From positions 1,236,828 to 1,298,936 of the forward strand of contig ML213510.1 of assembly GCA_004369045.1 (NCBI GenBank): a stretch of DNA of 62,109 nt, written 5' to 3'. A program made the position numbers and the translations under genes. Shown in pieces: positions 1 through 10,932 of this stretch (positions are counted from its first letter, which is position 1; every line of letters begins with the position of its first letter). The DNA is from Heliocybe sulcata. Lineage: Eukaryota > Basidiomycota > Agaricomycetes > Gloeophyllales > Gloeophyllaceae. Under the pieces are notes generated by a model. It saw nothing but the letters and a program-made list of their open reading frames with translations. It was not told the DNA's origin and ran no database searches.

Positions 1-169
1 TCGCCGCCAGAGTGAATAGTCGGGGTCGCCAGTATAGTCGTCGCTCGCCTTCCAAGGAGCTGTCAGCGGCGAGCGAACGTGCAATAGAGTCGCAATGTCG
101 CCGCGATCACGAAACAACCCTAAAACGCGTTTTCGGAGCGCAGAACCCTGATCGGCCGTATCAGCGTGG

Positions 170-570
170 TCACCGTTCTGTTCGCCGTTCCCCTCTTCGG
201 TGTTCCCGGACCTTCACAACCCATTTGCAATTGTACCTAGGCTCCTGCTACTAGCGGCTTTCATTCTCTCCTAATACTCACTTCCTCTGTCTCGATTCGA
301 CTGAGTAACCTCTTAGCGTCCTCGACACCATGCGGCCACCGTTCTGTCCGCTGTTCCCCCCTTGGTATCCCCGGCCGGGCTTCCCCGACGCACTTGCAAT
401 TGTATCTAGGGTCTGACATGGCTTACAATCTCTCTAGGTATTTTTCCTATCTCTAGGTTGACTATGCACCCTTTAAGTGCCCTTGGCACCGCGCGGCGAC
501 CGCTCTGTTCGCCACTTAGCGTCGGGTTGCCGGTCATCCCTGATTTACTTGGATCGTATCTAACTGTGCC
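170..570. repeat. Degenerate tandem repeat, period ~165 bp
   Basis: Three diverged units can be aligned by eye. They start near 171 (CCGTTCTGTTCGCCGTTCCC), 340 (CCGTTCTGTCCGCTGTTCCC) and 500 (CCGCTCTGTTCGCCAC). The first two share a later block ending TTTGCAATTGTACCTAGG versus CTTGCAATTGTATCTAGG. The third unit is the most decayed and incomplete. No coding frame or terminal repeat was recognised, so this could be the edge of an older repeat extending left of the window. Confidence 0.5.
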
Positions 571-727
571 GCGGACACTCTCCATTCTCTGAAGTCTTCC
601 ATTCCGTCACGCACCGACTACTTGGCGACCTTCTAATCATTTCTGCTTGGACGATGACCACAGTCTCGTTTGCCGCCTCAAGTCGGGCTCGTCGGGGTTC
701 CCCAAATACGGATGAAACTGTATCTGA

Positions 728-1087
728 CCTTGTACTACGGATGAGTTCCACTCACCTTGGATCTCCCTTATTGTTTTGGATTTATCACAACGCAACTGCA
801 AAGGCAGTAGGACACCTCTATGTGGCAAGTGTACCAAAGGTTGCTCGCCTTCTGGAATGTCAAAGATCTGTGGCGCTCCCGTCCTTTACAATGAGCGGTA
901 CCCCTCTTCTTCCAGATACTGTTTGCTTGTATTCCATTATCCGTCCAGGAACCACGGTGACCCAGATTAGTCAGAGTTGGCGAAGGACTTAAAAGCCCTC
1001 CGCAAGCGCAAGGACAGCATCAAGAAAGCATTCACACTTCTCTCAAGTTCGTGCGCCTTCGCTCTTTCTCGCCCATTTTTATGCTAA
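728..1087 (+). pseudogene. Possible broken small Cys-rich coding remnant
   Basis: One frame reads through a Cys-rich stretch (several C-x2-C-like pairs around 795-850) and then a lysine/arginine-rich helical tail with RKRKDSIKKAF. It is broken by a single TAG at 971-973 and ends at TAA 1085-1087. The same frame is open on both sides of the TAG, which fits a nonsense mutation in a small gene. It could equally be chance. No family is recognised, and no start codon or 5' exon is clear. Confidence 0.22.
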
Positions 1088-1122
1088 CGTAGCATTGTTG
1101 AAGCAGCAATCAATATTGCAGA

Positions 1123-1632
1123 ATGACCGATACATATATTGCGTTGTATGCTACTGGTCAGCGCGGGAGATATCACTGGGCACTCGTCTTGCCTGCTACT
1201 CCTGGTGGCGCCCTAGGTCGCACCGGCAACATCTTCCAGGTCCGCTTGAGGGGCCAGTGGACCAAGGCTCACTACAATAACGTGGACCTCCTACAGAGCT
1301 CTACGTTCCTGTGTGTGATTCGACTCCCACCTGTGAACGATGTCTCCAGAGCTCACCAGATTGCTTCGAATGAAGACCCTGGTCAAGGCAACACACCCTT
1401 GCTATGGATGCATAGTCAGTCCGGCCAAGGCTGGTCGTGCGCGCAATGGATTATACGTCTAATGAGGACTTTCATCGCCGAAGGCATCATGACCAACTCC
1501 TTGACGGCTGGCGCGAAGGACAACGGGGCGAATTTCTATCTACAGATTTGTGGACTGGGTGCCAAAGCTGAAGAAGACCAGAACGCGGGAGAGGTTGTAG
1601 ACGGTGTCCGGGTCTTAACCTGGAATGCTTAG
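1123..1632 (+). CDS. Small conserved fungal protein (DUF6914-like)
   Basis: This is a single-exon gene of 169 residues starting at the ATG at 1123. It opens with IALYATGQRGRYHWALVLP and has a central QGWSCAQWIIR motif and a C-terminal VVDGVRVL. That layout (an N-terminal strand with a YHWAL motif, a mid SCAQW motif, an alanine-rich helix) is what I recall of an uncharacterised family common in Agaricomycetes, resembling DUF6914; the family name is from memory. No signal peptide or membrane segment is seen, so it is probably cytosolic. The function is unknown. Codon use looks normal and the frame is intact. Confidence 0.6.
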   Translation: MTDTYIALYATGQRGRYHWALVLPATPGGALGRTGNIFQVRLRGQWTKAHYNNVDLLQSSTFLCVIRLPPVNDVSRAHQIASNEDPGQGNTPLLWMHSQSGQGWSCAQWIIRLMRTFIAEGIMTNSLTAGAKDNGANFYLQICGLGAKAEEDQNAGEVVDGVRVLTWNA

Positions 1633-1958
1633 ATGCTCTTCAAGCTTCTCGTAGACGCAGCGTTTAGATACGTGATTAATACAGGCGACTGCCTCGAGTC
1701 GATTACGCCCGTACTTCTGCATTCGATGAAATGGGAGACAACAGACGTGTCTAGGAAGAACATCGTTCAGTGTGATACTCGTTTCATATATATATATATG
1801 AAGATACAGTGGTAGCAAGGCGGCGCGGCCCTCACTATCAAAGTGCCAGAGCGAAGTAAACGAGCAATATGTCGCGGAAATGCCGAGATCGCATGGCCTG
1901 CGCACAACAAAGAAGTAGTACTGATGGGATAATCAGCAAGGGTCTCTCCCCAGAGGGC
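1633..1958. other. Gene-free stretch
   Basis: This lies between the 3' ends of the convergent genes at 1123-1632 (+) and 1959-3004 (-). It contains a short (AT)n run near 1785-1798. No gene or structured element was recognised. Confidence 0.5.
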
Positions 1959-3004
1959 TCAGGGCATTAGAGCGACTCTAGCCTTCAGTTTGCCTTCCCC
2001 CATCTCCTTCAAGACCATCCCACATTCGTGCAAAGATCTGATCTCCACATGAGGCCGGATATGTTCCTCCTTTATAGCATGCAGCACCCCTCTTAGCTCG
2101 CTCTTGGTGCCCCATATCGTGGACTTCACAGTCAGCTCTTTGTGCGATGACGGTACGACCTGTAATGCCACTGTCTCTGATCCCATTCCCACCAACACGA
2201 TCGTTCCGCACTTCGCCACAGCAGAGACAGCGGTCTGGAGGCTGGCATTTGTCCCCACAATATCAATGACAACATCGATGTGCAGGCTATGCTCTTCGAT
2301 CAGGGCCGGGAGCTCGTCTGGAGTTGCTGCAAGATCCGCTCCAAGGGCGGTCGCCCCGTCTAGAATAGAATGACGAACGTCGCATGCGACAACAAAACTG
2401 CCCGCCGTGCAGTTCTTGGCTATCTGAACGGCGCTATGCCCCAACCCCCCGCATCCGACAATAAGGACTGTTTGCCCAGGCCGTACGTTGGACCGTATAG
2501 CATGGTACGGTGTGAGGACGGCATCCGTGCTCACAGCTGCAATGCCAGGCGGTATGGAGCTGGTGTCACCTGTGACAACCACCAAAGCAGCGGCGGGAAG
2601 GACACAATACGGCGCCCACATTCCGTCATACCCGAGTCCGTACCAAGGAGGACTCCGGCATAGGTTATCCTTCCCTGACGAGCAGAAGGAACAGGACGCC
2701 TGAAAACAGGCATTCATCCCCAATACCGCGACGTACGTTCCAGGGCTGAGTTCGGATAATTCTCCGCGGCCAACGATCCCATAGACTCAACGACCCCTGC
2801 TCCTTCGTGGCCCGCTGTGAAGGGATCCGGGAAGGGCCACACGCCCTTGAAGAGGGTATAATCAGAGCCACAGACACCCGCTGCTAAGATCCTGACGAGA
2901 ACTTCGTGTGCTCCAGGTTTGGGTATTGGAACGCTCTCCGCAACGGGCTCATGGACGCCTGGATGCCACCGATAGGCGCTCATCGTGTCATGGGCGAGAT
3001 TCAT
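1959..3004 (-). pseudogene. Zinc-containing alcohol dehydrogenase (MDR), apparent frameshift
   Basis: This is a medium-chain dehydrogenase/reductase expected to oxidise an alcohol with NAD+ in the cytosol. The N-terminal part (ATG at 3002-3004, or an internal ATG at 2981-2983 giving MSAYRW) carries the catalytic-zinc cysteine in CGSDYTLF and the GHEGAG motif. The C-terminal part carries a structural-zinc Cys cluster (C-x4-C-x2-C-x7-C), the Rossmann motif GCGGLG, and an Asp at the end of the second strand (ACDVRH) that favours NAD over NADP. The two halves lie in different frames. The switch falls near 2750-2770, where the family is continuous (VVESMGS to SPGTYVAVLGMNAC). No acceptable GT-AG intron bridges it, and 1046 nt is not a multiple of three. 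It is either a pseudogene or a one-base sequencing error. Confidence 0.7.
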
Positions 3005-3522
3005 AGCTTTGCCTCTTCTGTGGTAGAGGGGGAAATCAGGCCAGGCTCATGCGCTCTAGTTCCTTTTGGGACACCTCTGACAACCTGCAAGAACCTTAAA
3101 GGAATACTCACGTCAGACAGCTGTTCCCACTGCCAGGCCATAATTAGTGCACTCGTCAGCGCCAGTATTGGAGAGAAGCGTTCAGATCAGATGAACCGAG
3201 TCCATACTCAGCAGTCAAAGTTCCGGAGACGTTGGCAGAAGTCCACGACTCCGAAGAGGCTGTAACGGTCTATTCCATGCGGGGGTGATCGCGCTGGCAG
3301 TGATAGATTTTCAAGGAGTCTGGGAGCGTATACCGGAGCGTATAGTCGTGTGAGGTGTCTGGATACATACAACGGTATAGGGAAACATCATCCTCGACAT
3401 TGCAGTGAATGCCGGATGACCGAGTGGCAACAAGCAAGATATCGTCCTTCCTATTCCAGTGTTCTTCGCAAAAAAGGTCAGCTGACCACTGCCCCGACGG
3501 GAACTCCTGACTCCCGGACATT
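3005..3522. other. Gene-free stretch upstream of the dehydrogenase
   Basis: This holds the 5' region of the dehydrogenase and the 3' region of the F-box gene, both on the minus strand. Short open frames here have no recognisable content. Confidence 0.45.
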
Positions 3523-5267
3523 TCACTGGGAACTGCGGGCGTCGCCACTTGGACCCTCGTCTGCACCTGCAGCGGGATCTGGTACGAGTTTGGGAGCAAT
3601 AGAATCATCAAGGCGGGCCTGCAGCTCGCTCGGACTGGTTGTCCCATCCGCGCTCAGAATCAAGGCCAGACTCTGCGTCATCTCCTCCGGGCGGAAAAGG
3701 CCCGCCAAACACCCGTCCGTATCCACGACCTTTGTCCACGTCAAATCCTGCAGCTGCCCCCTCTCGAGATTCCATGCAAATACCGACAGGCGGCGGCGCG
3801 CGAGGTCTCGGGCTATCACGAACGGCCGCCAGTTGCTGGCGCTGTCGCGCCGCCACTCAACGTAGCCGCCCGCGAGCTGGATGCGCAAGGCATGCGGGAA
3901 GGTCTCCTTGAAGTCGTCAAGCATCGAGCGTTGTTTTTGGAGGTCGAAGCTGTAGTTTTGGACCGTGAGGCGCGGGAAGCGAGAAGATGTGGCGGGGTAG
4001 AAGCGGACATTGCGTATGGGGTGTTGTTCCTTCTTAACGTCAAGACGTGTCTGGATATGAATACAGGGTGTGAGAGGGGTCCGAGAAAATCTAACGAGCA
4101 GCACACCTTCTCGATGGCGTATATGGTAAGGGTTTCCAGGTTGGGGAAATGATCCTTCGTGTCCATCCCCTGGTACGCACGGTCGGTCACTCCTAGTTCT
4201 ATAATAGGTGCGCTGGATTGTTTGATTGGGGATACGTTGACCGGTCTCCCATCCAGCCTCTTGAATGGATTCAGTTGAATGACTGTTACCCTTTGGACAG
4301 GACGGCCGGGAATCAACATTGGCAGAAACTCCCCTGGGCACTGCACTTCTTGGAGGTGCGGAAGTGCTGAAGGCTCCAAGCTGAAGGCAGGAGTGTCCAT
4401 GAATTGTGTAGGAGGTATGAAGGTGGAGATGCGCAGGGCCTTGATGGTCGGGGTACGGCAAAGGTATCGGGAAAACAGGTCGATACTAGAGCTGCGGACC
4501 ATGACGTCGAGGTCCTCGACAGGGCAGTCAACCCCGCCGAGTATGAAGGAGTTTGTCAAGTCCCAGTCACATAACTTCAGCACACGCAGAGTTGACGTCG
4601 AGATGAGCTTAACTATCACTGAGAAGTACGGCCCTGCAGTCTGGTCTATGGGACGCGAGATGGTGCCATAGTGCTCATACCGGCGTAGCCGAGCGATGGG
4701 ACCGGGAAGCACCAAGTCTTTGACGTCTTGGTAGAATTTACAGTCCTCCAGTGATAGTGTCTCGAGATTGGGCAGTTGCTGAATGGACTGAATCATCCAC
4801 CCGGCGATATCAACCGCGTTCAGACGCAAGCTCTGGAGATTGGGGAAGTGCGACAGGAGGTGCATGTGCTCATCAATAGTGGCCCTCAGCACGTCCGGTC
4901 CTTTCGACGGCCAGTCCAGCAAAGTGTAAGATTTGACATGCAAGCGGATCGAGGAGCCACCTTTTATGAGGTTTATCCACTCGAGGTGTTGATCGATTGA
5001 CCACGGCGGCTTTGTGGGGTCACCGCGCCCAGAGAAGGATAGTTCGCTGAAGAGGACGGGGCGGGCGATAGCACAGAAAGAACGACACACCAGGGTGAGC
5101 TTGGCCACGTCTAGCTTACACTCCCGCAGACATTGGTCCTCACCAGGTCGCAGTCGGTCGATGATCTCGCACCAAATGTCGTATGGGATTTGTGCAATTG
5201 ACTGCTCATTTCGCACGTCGCCTACTGCTTGCAGCGTATCAACGTCGCGTCTAATCATACTGAGCAT
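3523..5267 (-). CDS. F-box protein with LRR-like region
   Basis: The model has two exons, 5267-4107 and 4050-3523, joined over a 56-nt GT-AG intron (4051-4106, phase 0), giving 562 residues. The F-box is near residues 25-70 (PYDIWCEIIDRL ... LTLVCRSFCAIARPVLF). A long leucine-rich region with irregular LRR-like strands (FPNLQSLRLNAVDIAGW, LPNLETLSLEDC) follows. F-box proteins are substrate adaptors of SCF ubiquitin ligases, and Agaricomycetes carry large divergent families, so the substrate cannot be predicted. The first ATG in frame (5265-5267) was chosen because the frame is open upstream but offers no ATG. The tail is acidic and serine-rich. Confidence 0.78.
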
Positions 5268-5903
5268 CAAACTCACCTGCAGTCTGCGATTCAAAAGCCA
5301 TACAAGTGCAGGCAGTTCGCTGCAGACTGTATTTATCCTTTGGCGATGTCGTGGACTGGAGGAATTAAGACAGCACTGCCTTCGCGATCTGCCAGCGGCC
5401 GCCTCAACCGCAGGTGGCAACGTTTGAATCAGCCTCCTCCATCAACATATCAGACAGCATTTACGACAACTACGTGAGTGGAGGGCCTTTAATTGCGCGG
5501 TCGCAGCAGATTACAGTAAGTGATGAATATGATGCCATGCAACCGACGCTGACTCGCATGCTCAGCAGCCTTCGCTGAGACTACCTAACTAATACCGCAA
5601 ACAAACATCATATCATCGCTTGTTTCCTCAACAGCCCCTGGCATATAATGTCACCATCGGTAATGTATGCCATCAGCCGGGCTGTGCTTCGGAGTAGGCA
5701 CTAAATGCGTGAGTCTTGTTCTGCGCAGCGTGATGCACCTGGCTGCGCGACCATCAGGTTCCGGACGTAAATCTTGATTCAGGATCCTTATCCGCGTCTA
5801 CATGCATCTTGGCATACAACTGTATACATAGTTGCAGACGCCAGGTGCTGTATGCTGTATCTCAATCTTCTCCACGACACTTACGACCACCGTATTCTTC
5901 AGT
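5268..5903. other. Gene-free divergent intergenic region
   Basis: This lies between the divergent F-box gene and the first membrane-protein gene, so it should hold both promoters. No TATA box or clear operator stands out, and no coding frame is convincing. Confidence 0.45.
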
Positions 5904-7243
5904 ATGTCTAGCGATCCCGAGGGTGCTAGTGCTAGGCAATTCCAGGACGGCAACGAGCTGACCGTCATGCAGATGAGGTAGGTCGTCTCTTCGCTATATC
6001 TTATTATACACGATGTAACAATCTTCACAGAGTCAAGGATCCGCTAAATCGGATCAGACATCCCACCCCCTATATCTGCTTCTACCTAACCCTCTGGTCT
6101 CTGAGCATCGCTCTCGCCCTGGGCACTTTTCCGTCCGCGGTACGGTGGCAATCGCATCAGCCTTTCGACCTCGCTCTTGCCATAGTCTGCCTTGGTACTC
6201 TCCTTGAAATATATGCAAGAGCACTATGCACAGGATCGGTGAGCTCTAGACGTAGAGCCGATAGTTCCATGTTAATGGACTTCCATAGAGATTCTGGTCC
6301 TCATGGGCATGCATACCAGAGCTATTAGTATGCATGTGGACTATCATCACGTGGTCGCTGTCTGGCATGCTTCCCATCGGGGGCGGTCCTGCATTCCTTG
6401 GAATATGCATACTCCTTCCGCGCAGCATGTTCCAATGTCTGCGAGCAGCGTTCGTCGCTTTAAGGTCAGCCCTGGGTCTGCAAACTTGTGGTCCGAATCA
6501 TCTTGTTATCCGTCTTCCTTAACTTGCTACTTCAGGCTGACTCGGCATATCCGCAGTGTTCAGAATTTGAGACAGCAAGCGGACATCGATAGCGTCGATG
6601 TCGATGTTGATAACTTCCGTCTGCGTGGAGCATTGCGGCCAGTGTATCCTCCGAGCAGCCTGGAGGAGGTGCTTGCTTATTCGTTCAGTTGTGCCCTAGA
6701 AGGTATACTACGCGTCGTCCAGCTGGTCCTATCGTTCGCCATTTTTGGATACAGCGGGGTTAACGTCTTGGTGGTGATCCTTCTAATGTTCTTTATCGTT
6801 ATCGAGATCGTCGTCTGCTTCAAAGATATTGTGCGTATTTCATACCTTCTGTCAGTCATAGCTTAAGTGTTTGTTCTTGCATAGGCCAAGATTCCTGTGA
6901 TTATCACCGTGTTTGACGTCCTGGCGATGGTTGCAGTAGTGGTTGCCTTTGCTCTTGAGCCGTGGCAATTCGTGTATGGTTTGCCCGTCATTGACCCTGG
7001 TGTCGCCGGTTTCTGCGCCGGGTGGGCTCCTTTCATCAGAAACTTTGTCCGGCTTGTCTACTATCCATTTGCGATGAGACGGTGAGTCGTATGAATGGCA
7101 TGAACCGCGACGGAACCTGATTTACTATATGCTAATATAGGTCTTTCAGCGGACTCTCCGCTCCTGCGATTCGCTTACCAGATGATGACGAGCCAGTGCC
7201 AGAAAATGTAGACGTCGCGGGTGGATCTGAGAGTCCGGTATGA
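5904..7243 (+). CDS. Multi-span membrane protein with two voltage-sensor-like modules (paralog A)
   Basis: The model has six exons: 5904-5977, 6031-6238, 6289-6464, 6536-6830, 6885-7081 and 7141-7243, totalling 1053 nt and 350 residues. It has about eight hydrophobic helices in two groups of four, joined by a short acidic linker (DVDVDNF). Each module has an acidic residue in its second helix (E84 in LLEIYARA; E243 in VIEIVVCFK) and another in its third (E105; D262 in VFDVLAM), followed by a basic fourth helix (R139, R146, R153; R303, R307). That pattern resembles S1-S4 voltage-sensor domains, but no pore helix follows either module. Introns at phases 2,0,2,0,2 fall at equivalent places in both halves. 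The tail is acidic and cytosolic-looking. The next gene is its paralog. No named family is recognised; the voltage-sensor idea is inference. Confidence 0.72.
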
Positions 7244-7843
7244 CATGCCAGATATCTCAGGTACAACATTACTGCCAGCCCATAAAATGTATGCGACATT
7301 GCACACGCGCTGCCAGATGCGGTATGCTACCTCATGTCGAGACTGATCTTGCAGTGCACATCAGCGCGCCTCCTTTGGAGCAGGTCTTTGTCAAAGTCGC
7401 ATTCGAGCAAATGGGGAACGCGGTAGGCTGTGCTTGATCGGGCGTCTAAACGGGATGCTGTGCGACTCCATCGATGATAGTCGGGTTGGATCCTCTGGTT
7501 TAGCCTCTGGACATGTTTCACGTTGCCGAGTACTGAGCGTTCGTGTATCAGTAAGTATGCGCCAACATGGTGCACCCTCAGTGTTGTCTTGTGAGTCTCC
7601 GCAATTTGCTAATCCGGTGGGATACTCATCACTGCATAGCCCTGACCGAGTCAGCGCTTATCGTTTACGGAACTGATCTTGATGGTCGTAAGGTGGTATT
7701 AATCAGTGTAAGGCAATGTATTCTGGCTATAGATCGCAATCAGATATACTGCGCAAATTTTGCTGCCTATATATAAAGCGTGCATCTGCCGTGGTCTCCC
7801 CACCTTCGACCGCCTCTTGCCGTACCAACAGCATCTGGGGAAC
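7244..7843. other. Spacer between the tandem paralogs
   Basis: Six hundred bases separate the two paralogous membrane genes. Short frames are present, but no third copy or relic of the family could be aligned here. The promoter of paralog B should lie in its 3' half. Confidence 0.45.
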
Positions 7844-9215
7844 ATGCCGACATTCGAGCAAAGTAATAATGGGATTGTCGTCCATCTCACGTATGTCTTT
7901 CCTCGTGCATGCTACAGACTTCCTGAGTAAATCCGATCATCCAGACTTCCGAACCTCACAGATGTGCTCAATCGGCTGCAGCACTCCGGAGCATACTTTG
8001 CATACTACCTCGCCCTATGGGCCTGGTCTATCCCGCTCGTGGTCGTGGCTCTGTTAGACTCGTCTTGGCGAGGCTTCCCCGTTGCATTTTACCTCATCCA
8101 ATTCCTTGTGAACTCAAGTACTCTCGTTGAAGTATACCTCAGGGCGTCGCACAAGGGTCCGGTAAGTGAGTATGTTCAGGTCCCTCACCTGTTATCCGAC
8201 TCGGTTTTCTCTAGAGTTTCTTGGTGTCGGGAGCAAGCCTGCTCGACGTGATCTTTTGTACAGTGACTCTCATCACGTGGTCCCTTTCTCTCGTTGCCGA
8301 GGAGAGAGGCCTTGTCGCGACTTCGGCGGCTATTGGAGCCATATCACTTCTAGTGCGCGGTATCTTCCAGTTTCTTCGGCTAGGTCTCGTCATATTAAGG
8401 TGCGTTGATGAACGTCCACATCTCAAGGCTTTGATGTTGCTCATACGATCTCAAACGAAGGCTGGCCGTGAAGAAGCAGCAAGATGGTGGTGAGAGTCCA
8501 TCCGACTCTGACAATGCCGATATCGACAACTTCGACATCCGCGACCTGTTTGGTAGTGCCACCGACCGTACCATCCGGGGTTTGGAAGAAGTCCTGATAA
8601 CCTCCTTCAAACGCGGCGTATTAGGGACTATCCGCATCGTCCAGCTCGTCGTGGCCATCGTGGCCGTGGTCTTGGCTTTCGACGACGTATCCGTGCTTGT
8701 TATTATTCAGGAGTTCGCCCTCATATTCGAGGCTGTCACGGTGCTGGTCTTCAGGAGTCACGTGAGTCACTTGTATGCGGTCGCACCGGGACACTCACTA
8801 ACTGGAAATCCAATCCTACCCTATTCAGCTCAACCTTTATCTTCCTCTCGTTGTACTAGACGAGCTGGTCTGCCTTCTAGGCTCGGTCACCGCTATTATC
8901 ATTGCTCGGGATGGAAATCATCGTCACTACTGGTCCGGGCCAGCTCTAGTCACACGGATCTTCACGATCGTCACAGCCTTTGTATTCCTGGCAAGAAGCG
9001 TGATTCAGCTGCTATACTTTGTATACAGTATATTCTTGTGAGTCGCAGTCCTGATGGCTGTGGTACGCGCTATTGACTTCAAATATTCTGTCAGGTCTTG
9101 CAAGATCGTCTTCCAGTCTTCGGAGACCATCCGCCTTCTTGATGAAGATGACAATTCCAAAGCCGCCGGAGATGAGAGTGCTGGGAGCGCAAGGCAAAAT
9201 TCGGAAAGTGTCTGA
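7844..9215 (+). CDS. Multi-span membrane protein with two voltage-sensor-like modules (paralog B)
   Basis: The model has six exons: 7844-7890, 7945-8161, 8215-8399, 8461-8761, 8829-9037 and 9095-9215, giving 1080 nt and 359 residues. All intron phases (2,0,2,0,2) match paralog A. The first module aligns well with A (FYLTLWSLSIALAL versus YYLALWAWSIPLVV; TIITWSLS versus TLITWSLS). The acidic pair in helices two and three is E78/D99 in module 1 and E240/D261 in module 2, 21 residues apart in both. The fourth helix of module 1 has R136, R143 and R150. The inter-module linker is DADIDNFDIRD and the tail is polar. No pore region or other domain is present. It arose by tandem duplication with A; function unknown. 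Confidence 0.72.
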
Positions 9216-9567
9216 GATGCGCGTGCATACTAGGTACGATGCAGATACTAGGAGTAGCATGTATCGGAGTGCAGGATGCTCCTGGCTAAGCAGGAAAACA
9301 AGCACGGCAGCCGTCCGCAAGCGATAAGGACAGATCTATCATGTACATTAATATTTATTTGTTGTGTATAGTAGTTGGCAGTTGGTAAATAAGTTCTCGT
9401 GTGGCAAAGGAGGTGCCCGGCCCGCTGAGCCCGCTCGATCGCGACGCGTCGAAGTTCGACTCGGAATGTGTCGCGCTTCAAGTTGTCCAGTCTGTGTCTT
9501 ACTGCACAACCAGGATACCCGTTTCTAATACCCACTTACTCTACATTTCTTTAATCTTACTTTCATT
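9216..9567. other. Gene-free stretch upstream of the GH16 gene
   Basis: This is the 3' region of paralog B and the 5' region of the glycosidase. Pyrimidine-rich sequence before 9568 (CTACATTTCTTTAATCTTAC) is typical of a fungal leader. Nothing else was recognised. Confidence 0.4.
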
Positions 9568-10573
9568 ATGTTTCTAATCTCTCTCCTCCTCTCCTGCTTC
9601 CTAGCCACCACTAATGCCGCACGCCTACCCACTGGCACACCTCGCTCCGTCTCCTCCTGCGAACCCTTCTACACCGCATTTCCTGGCTTCTACCTCCCAC
9701 ATGAACTTGTTGCTATCAGCCACTCAGACTCGTACACAGTGGATAAAGCGGGCTTGCATATGTTCTTGGAACGGCCGGAGGGAAATATTAAGACGGGAGA
9801 CGGTGTGAATGATAAAGTTGCGGATGGCGCGACGTTGAATTCTACGTTTACGTTTCTGTGAGTGTCTTGACGGGCCTTTTATTGGGGCTCGATGATCTGA
9901 CCAGGGCGTGCTATGCGAAGATATGGCAAGGTCACGTATGAGATGCTTGCTCCCACTGTCCCCGGCGTGGTGACTGCTGCTATCCTCATCGGTGAGTAGC
10001 GTAACCAGCGGCTTTATAAGCTGGTTCTCATCTGTGCATGCATATGCAGCCGACGAAGGAGACGAGATGGACATCGAGCTTCTAGGCAGCGACCCCTCCC
10101 ATTTCCAGTCCAACATCTTCGCACCAAAGCCGAAAGATCGCGGGCCTTTGTACGGCGTGTTCAGTAGTGTCGATGATATACCAACGGGGACTACCAAGGT
10201 TAGTGGGGCACGGAAGCTTGACGTAATGGCCTGACTGAGCAGAGTAAATTCACAGACTGTCCATTCGTACAGCATCGACTGGAACGCGGATCGTATAATA
10301 TGGAGCGTCGACGATAAAGCCGTTCGCACCCTCCGGAAAGGTGAGGATGCACATGCTTCGGTCAGCCTGTCTCATATATATGCGTCTCCAGATGAGACGA
10401 TGTACCACGGCGTCCAGCACTTTCCCTCGCACGCTACCAGGATACAGTTGGGCATTTGGGATGCCTCTAACCCAGCTGGTACTGCTGCTTGGGCTCATGG
10501 GCCGATCGACTGGAAGAATGTCCCGAGGACGATGGAGGCGACTGTGAAAAGTATCAAGCTGGAGTGTCATTAA
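9568..10573 (+). CDS. Secreted GH16-family glycosidase/transglycosylase
   Basis: The model has five exons: 9568-9857, 9921-9991, 10050-10198, 10256-10340 and 10392-10573, giving 777 nt and 258 residues. A signal peptide (MFLISLLLSCFLATTNA) is followed by a jelly-roll type sequence. It has the GH16 catalytic signature DEMDIELLG (Glu nucleophile, Asp helper, Glu acid/base) just after PGVVTAAILIADEG, and downstream IDWNADRIIWSVD and FPSHATRIQLGIWDAS. These are hallmarks of fungal GH16 enzymes acting on beta-1,3/1,4-glucans or chitin-glucan cross-links in the wall. The second intron boundary was placed at 9920 because the nearer AG at 9904 puts a stop in frame. No GPI signal is seen. The exact substrate is not predictable. 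Confidence 0.85.
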
Positions 10574-10932
10574 GAATGATTCTTATGAGAGGGGGAGCTG
10601 GTCTCCGCACACGTCTGATATAGTGCGACACGAAGTTGTAATTGTACAGTATCAAGAAACAATCCTATAATCCACAATTGTAATGTGATACAAGTATCAA
10701 ACAGCACCCAGACCCGTAAACATAAACACAACTAATACAGATTCTACAGAGCAAGACAAAAGCTAGGACTAGCGAAGCAAACAAGCAAGGGGTAACGCAC
10801 GGATAGTTCAAAGCAATTCCAAAGTCGTAAACAGAGATCGTGAGGTGCTATACAGCATGTCGTGCCCGCTGTTAATGGCGGGGTTTTCATTACGGAGGCA
10901 GTCGGTCCATCATATGAAAAGGGTTCTTGATT
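10574..10932. other. Gene-free stretch
   Basis: This is the shared 3' region between the glycosidase (+) and the candidate gene at 10933-11475 (-). It is adenine-rich around 10640-10760. Nothing else was recognised. Confidence 0.4.

Noticed and set aside
5219-5266. 48-nt in-frame GTGAGT...CAG segment in the F-box gene that could be an intron
   Set aside because: It contains the only usable start codons, so removing it leaves no ATG; kept as coding.
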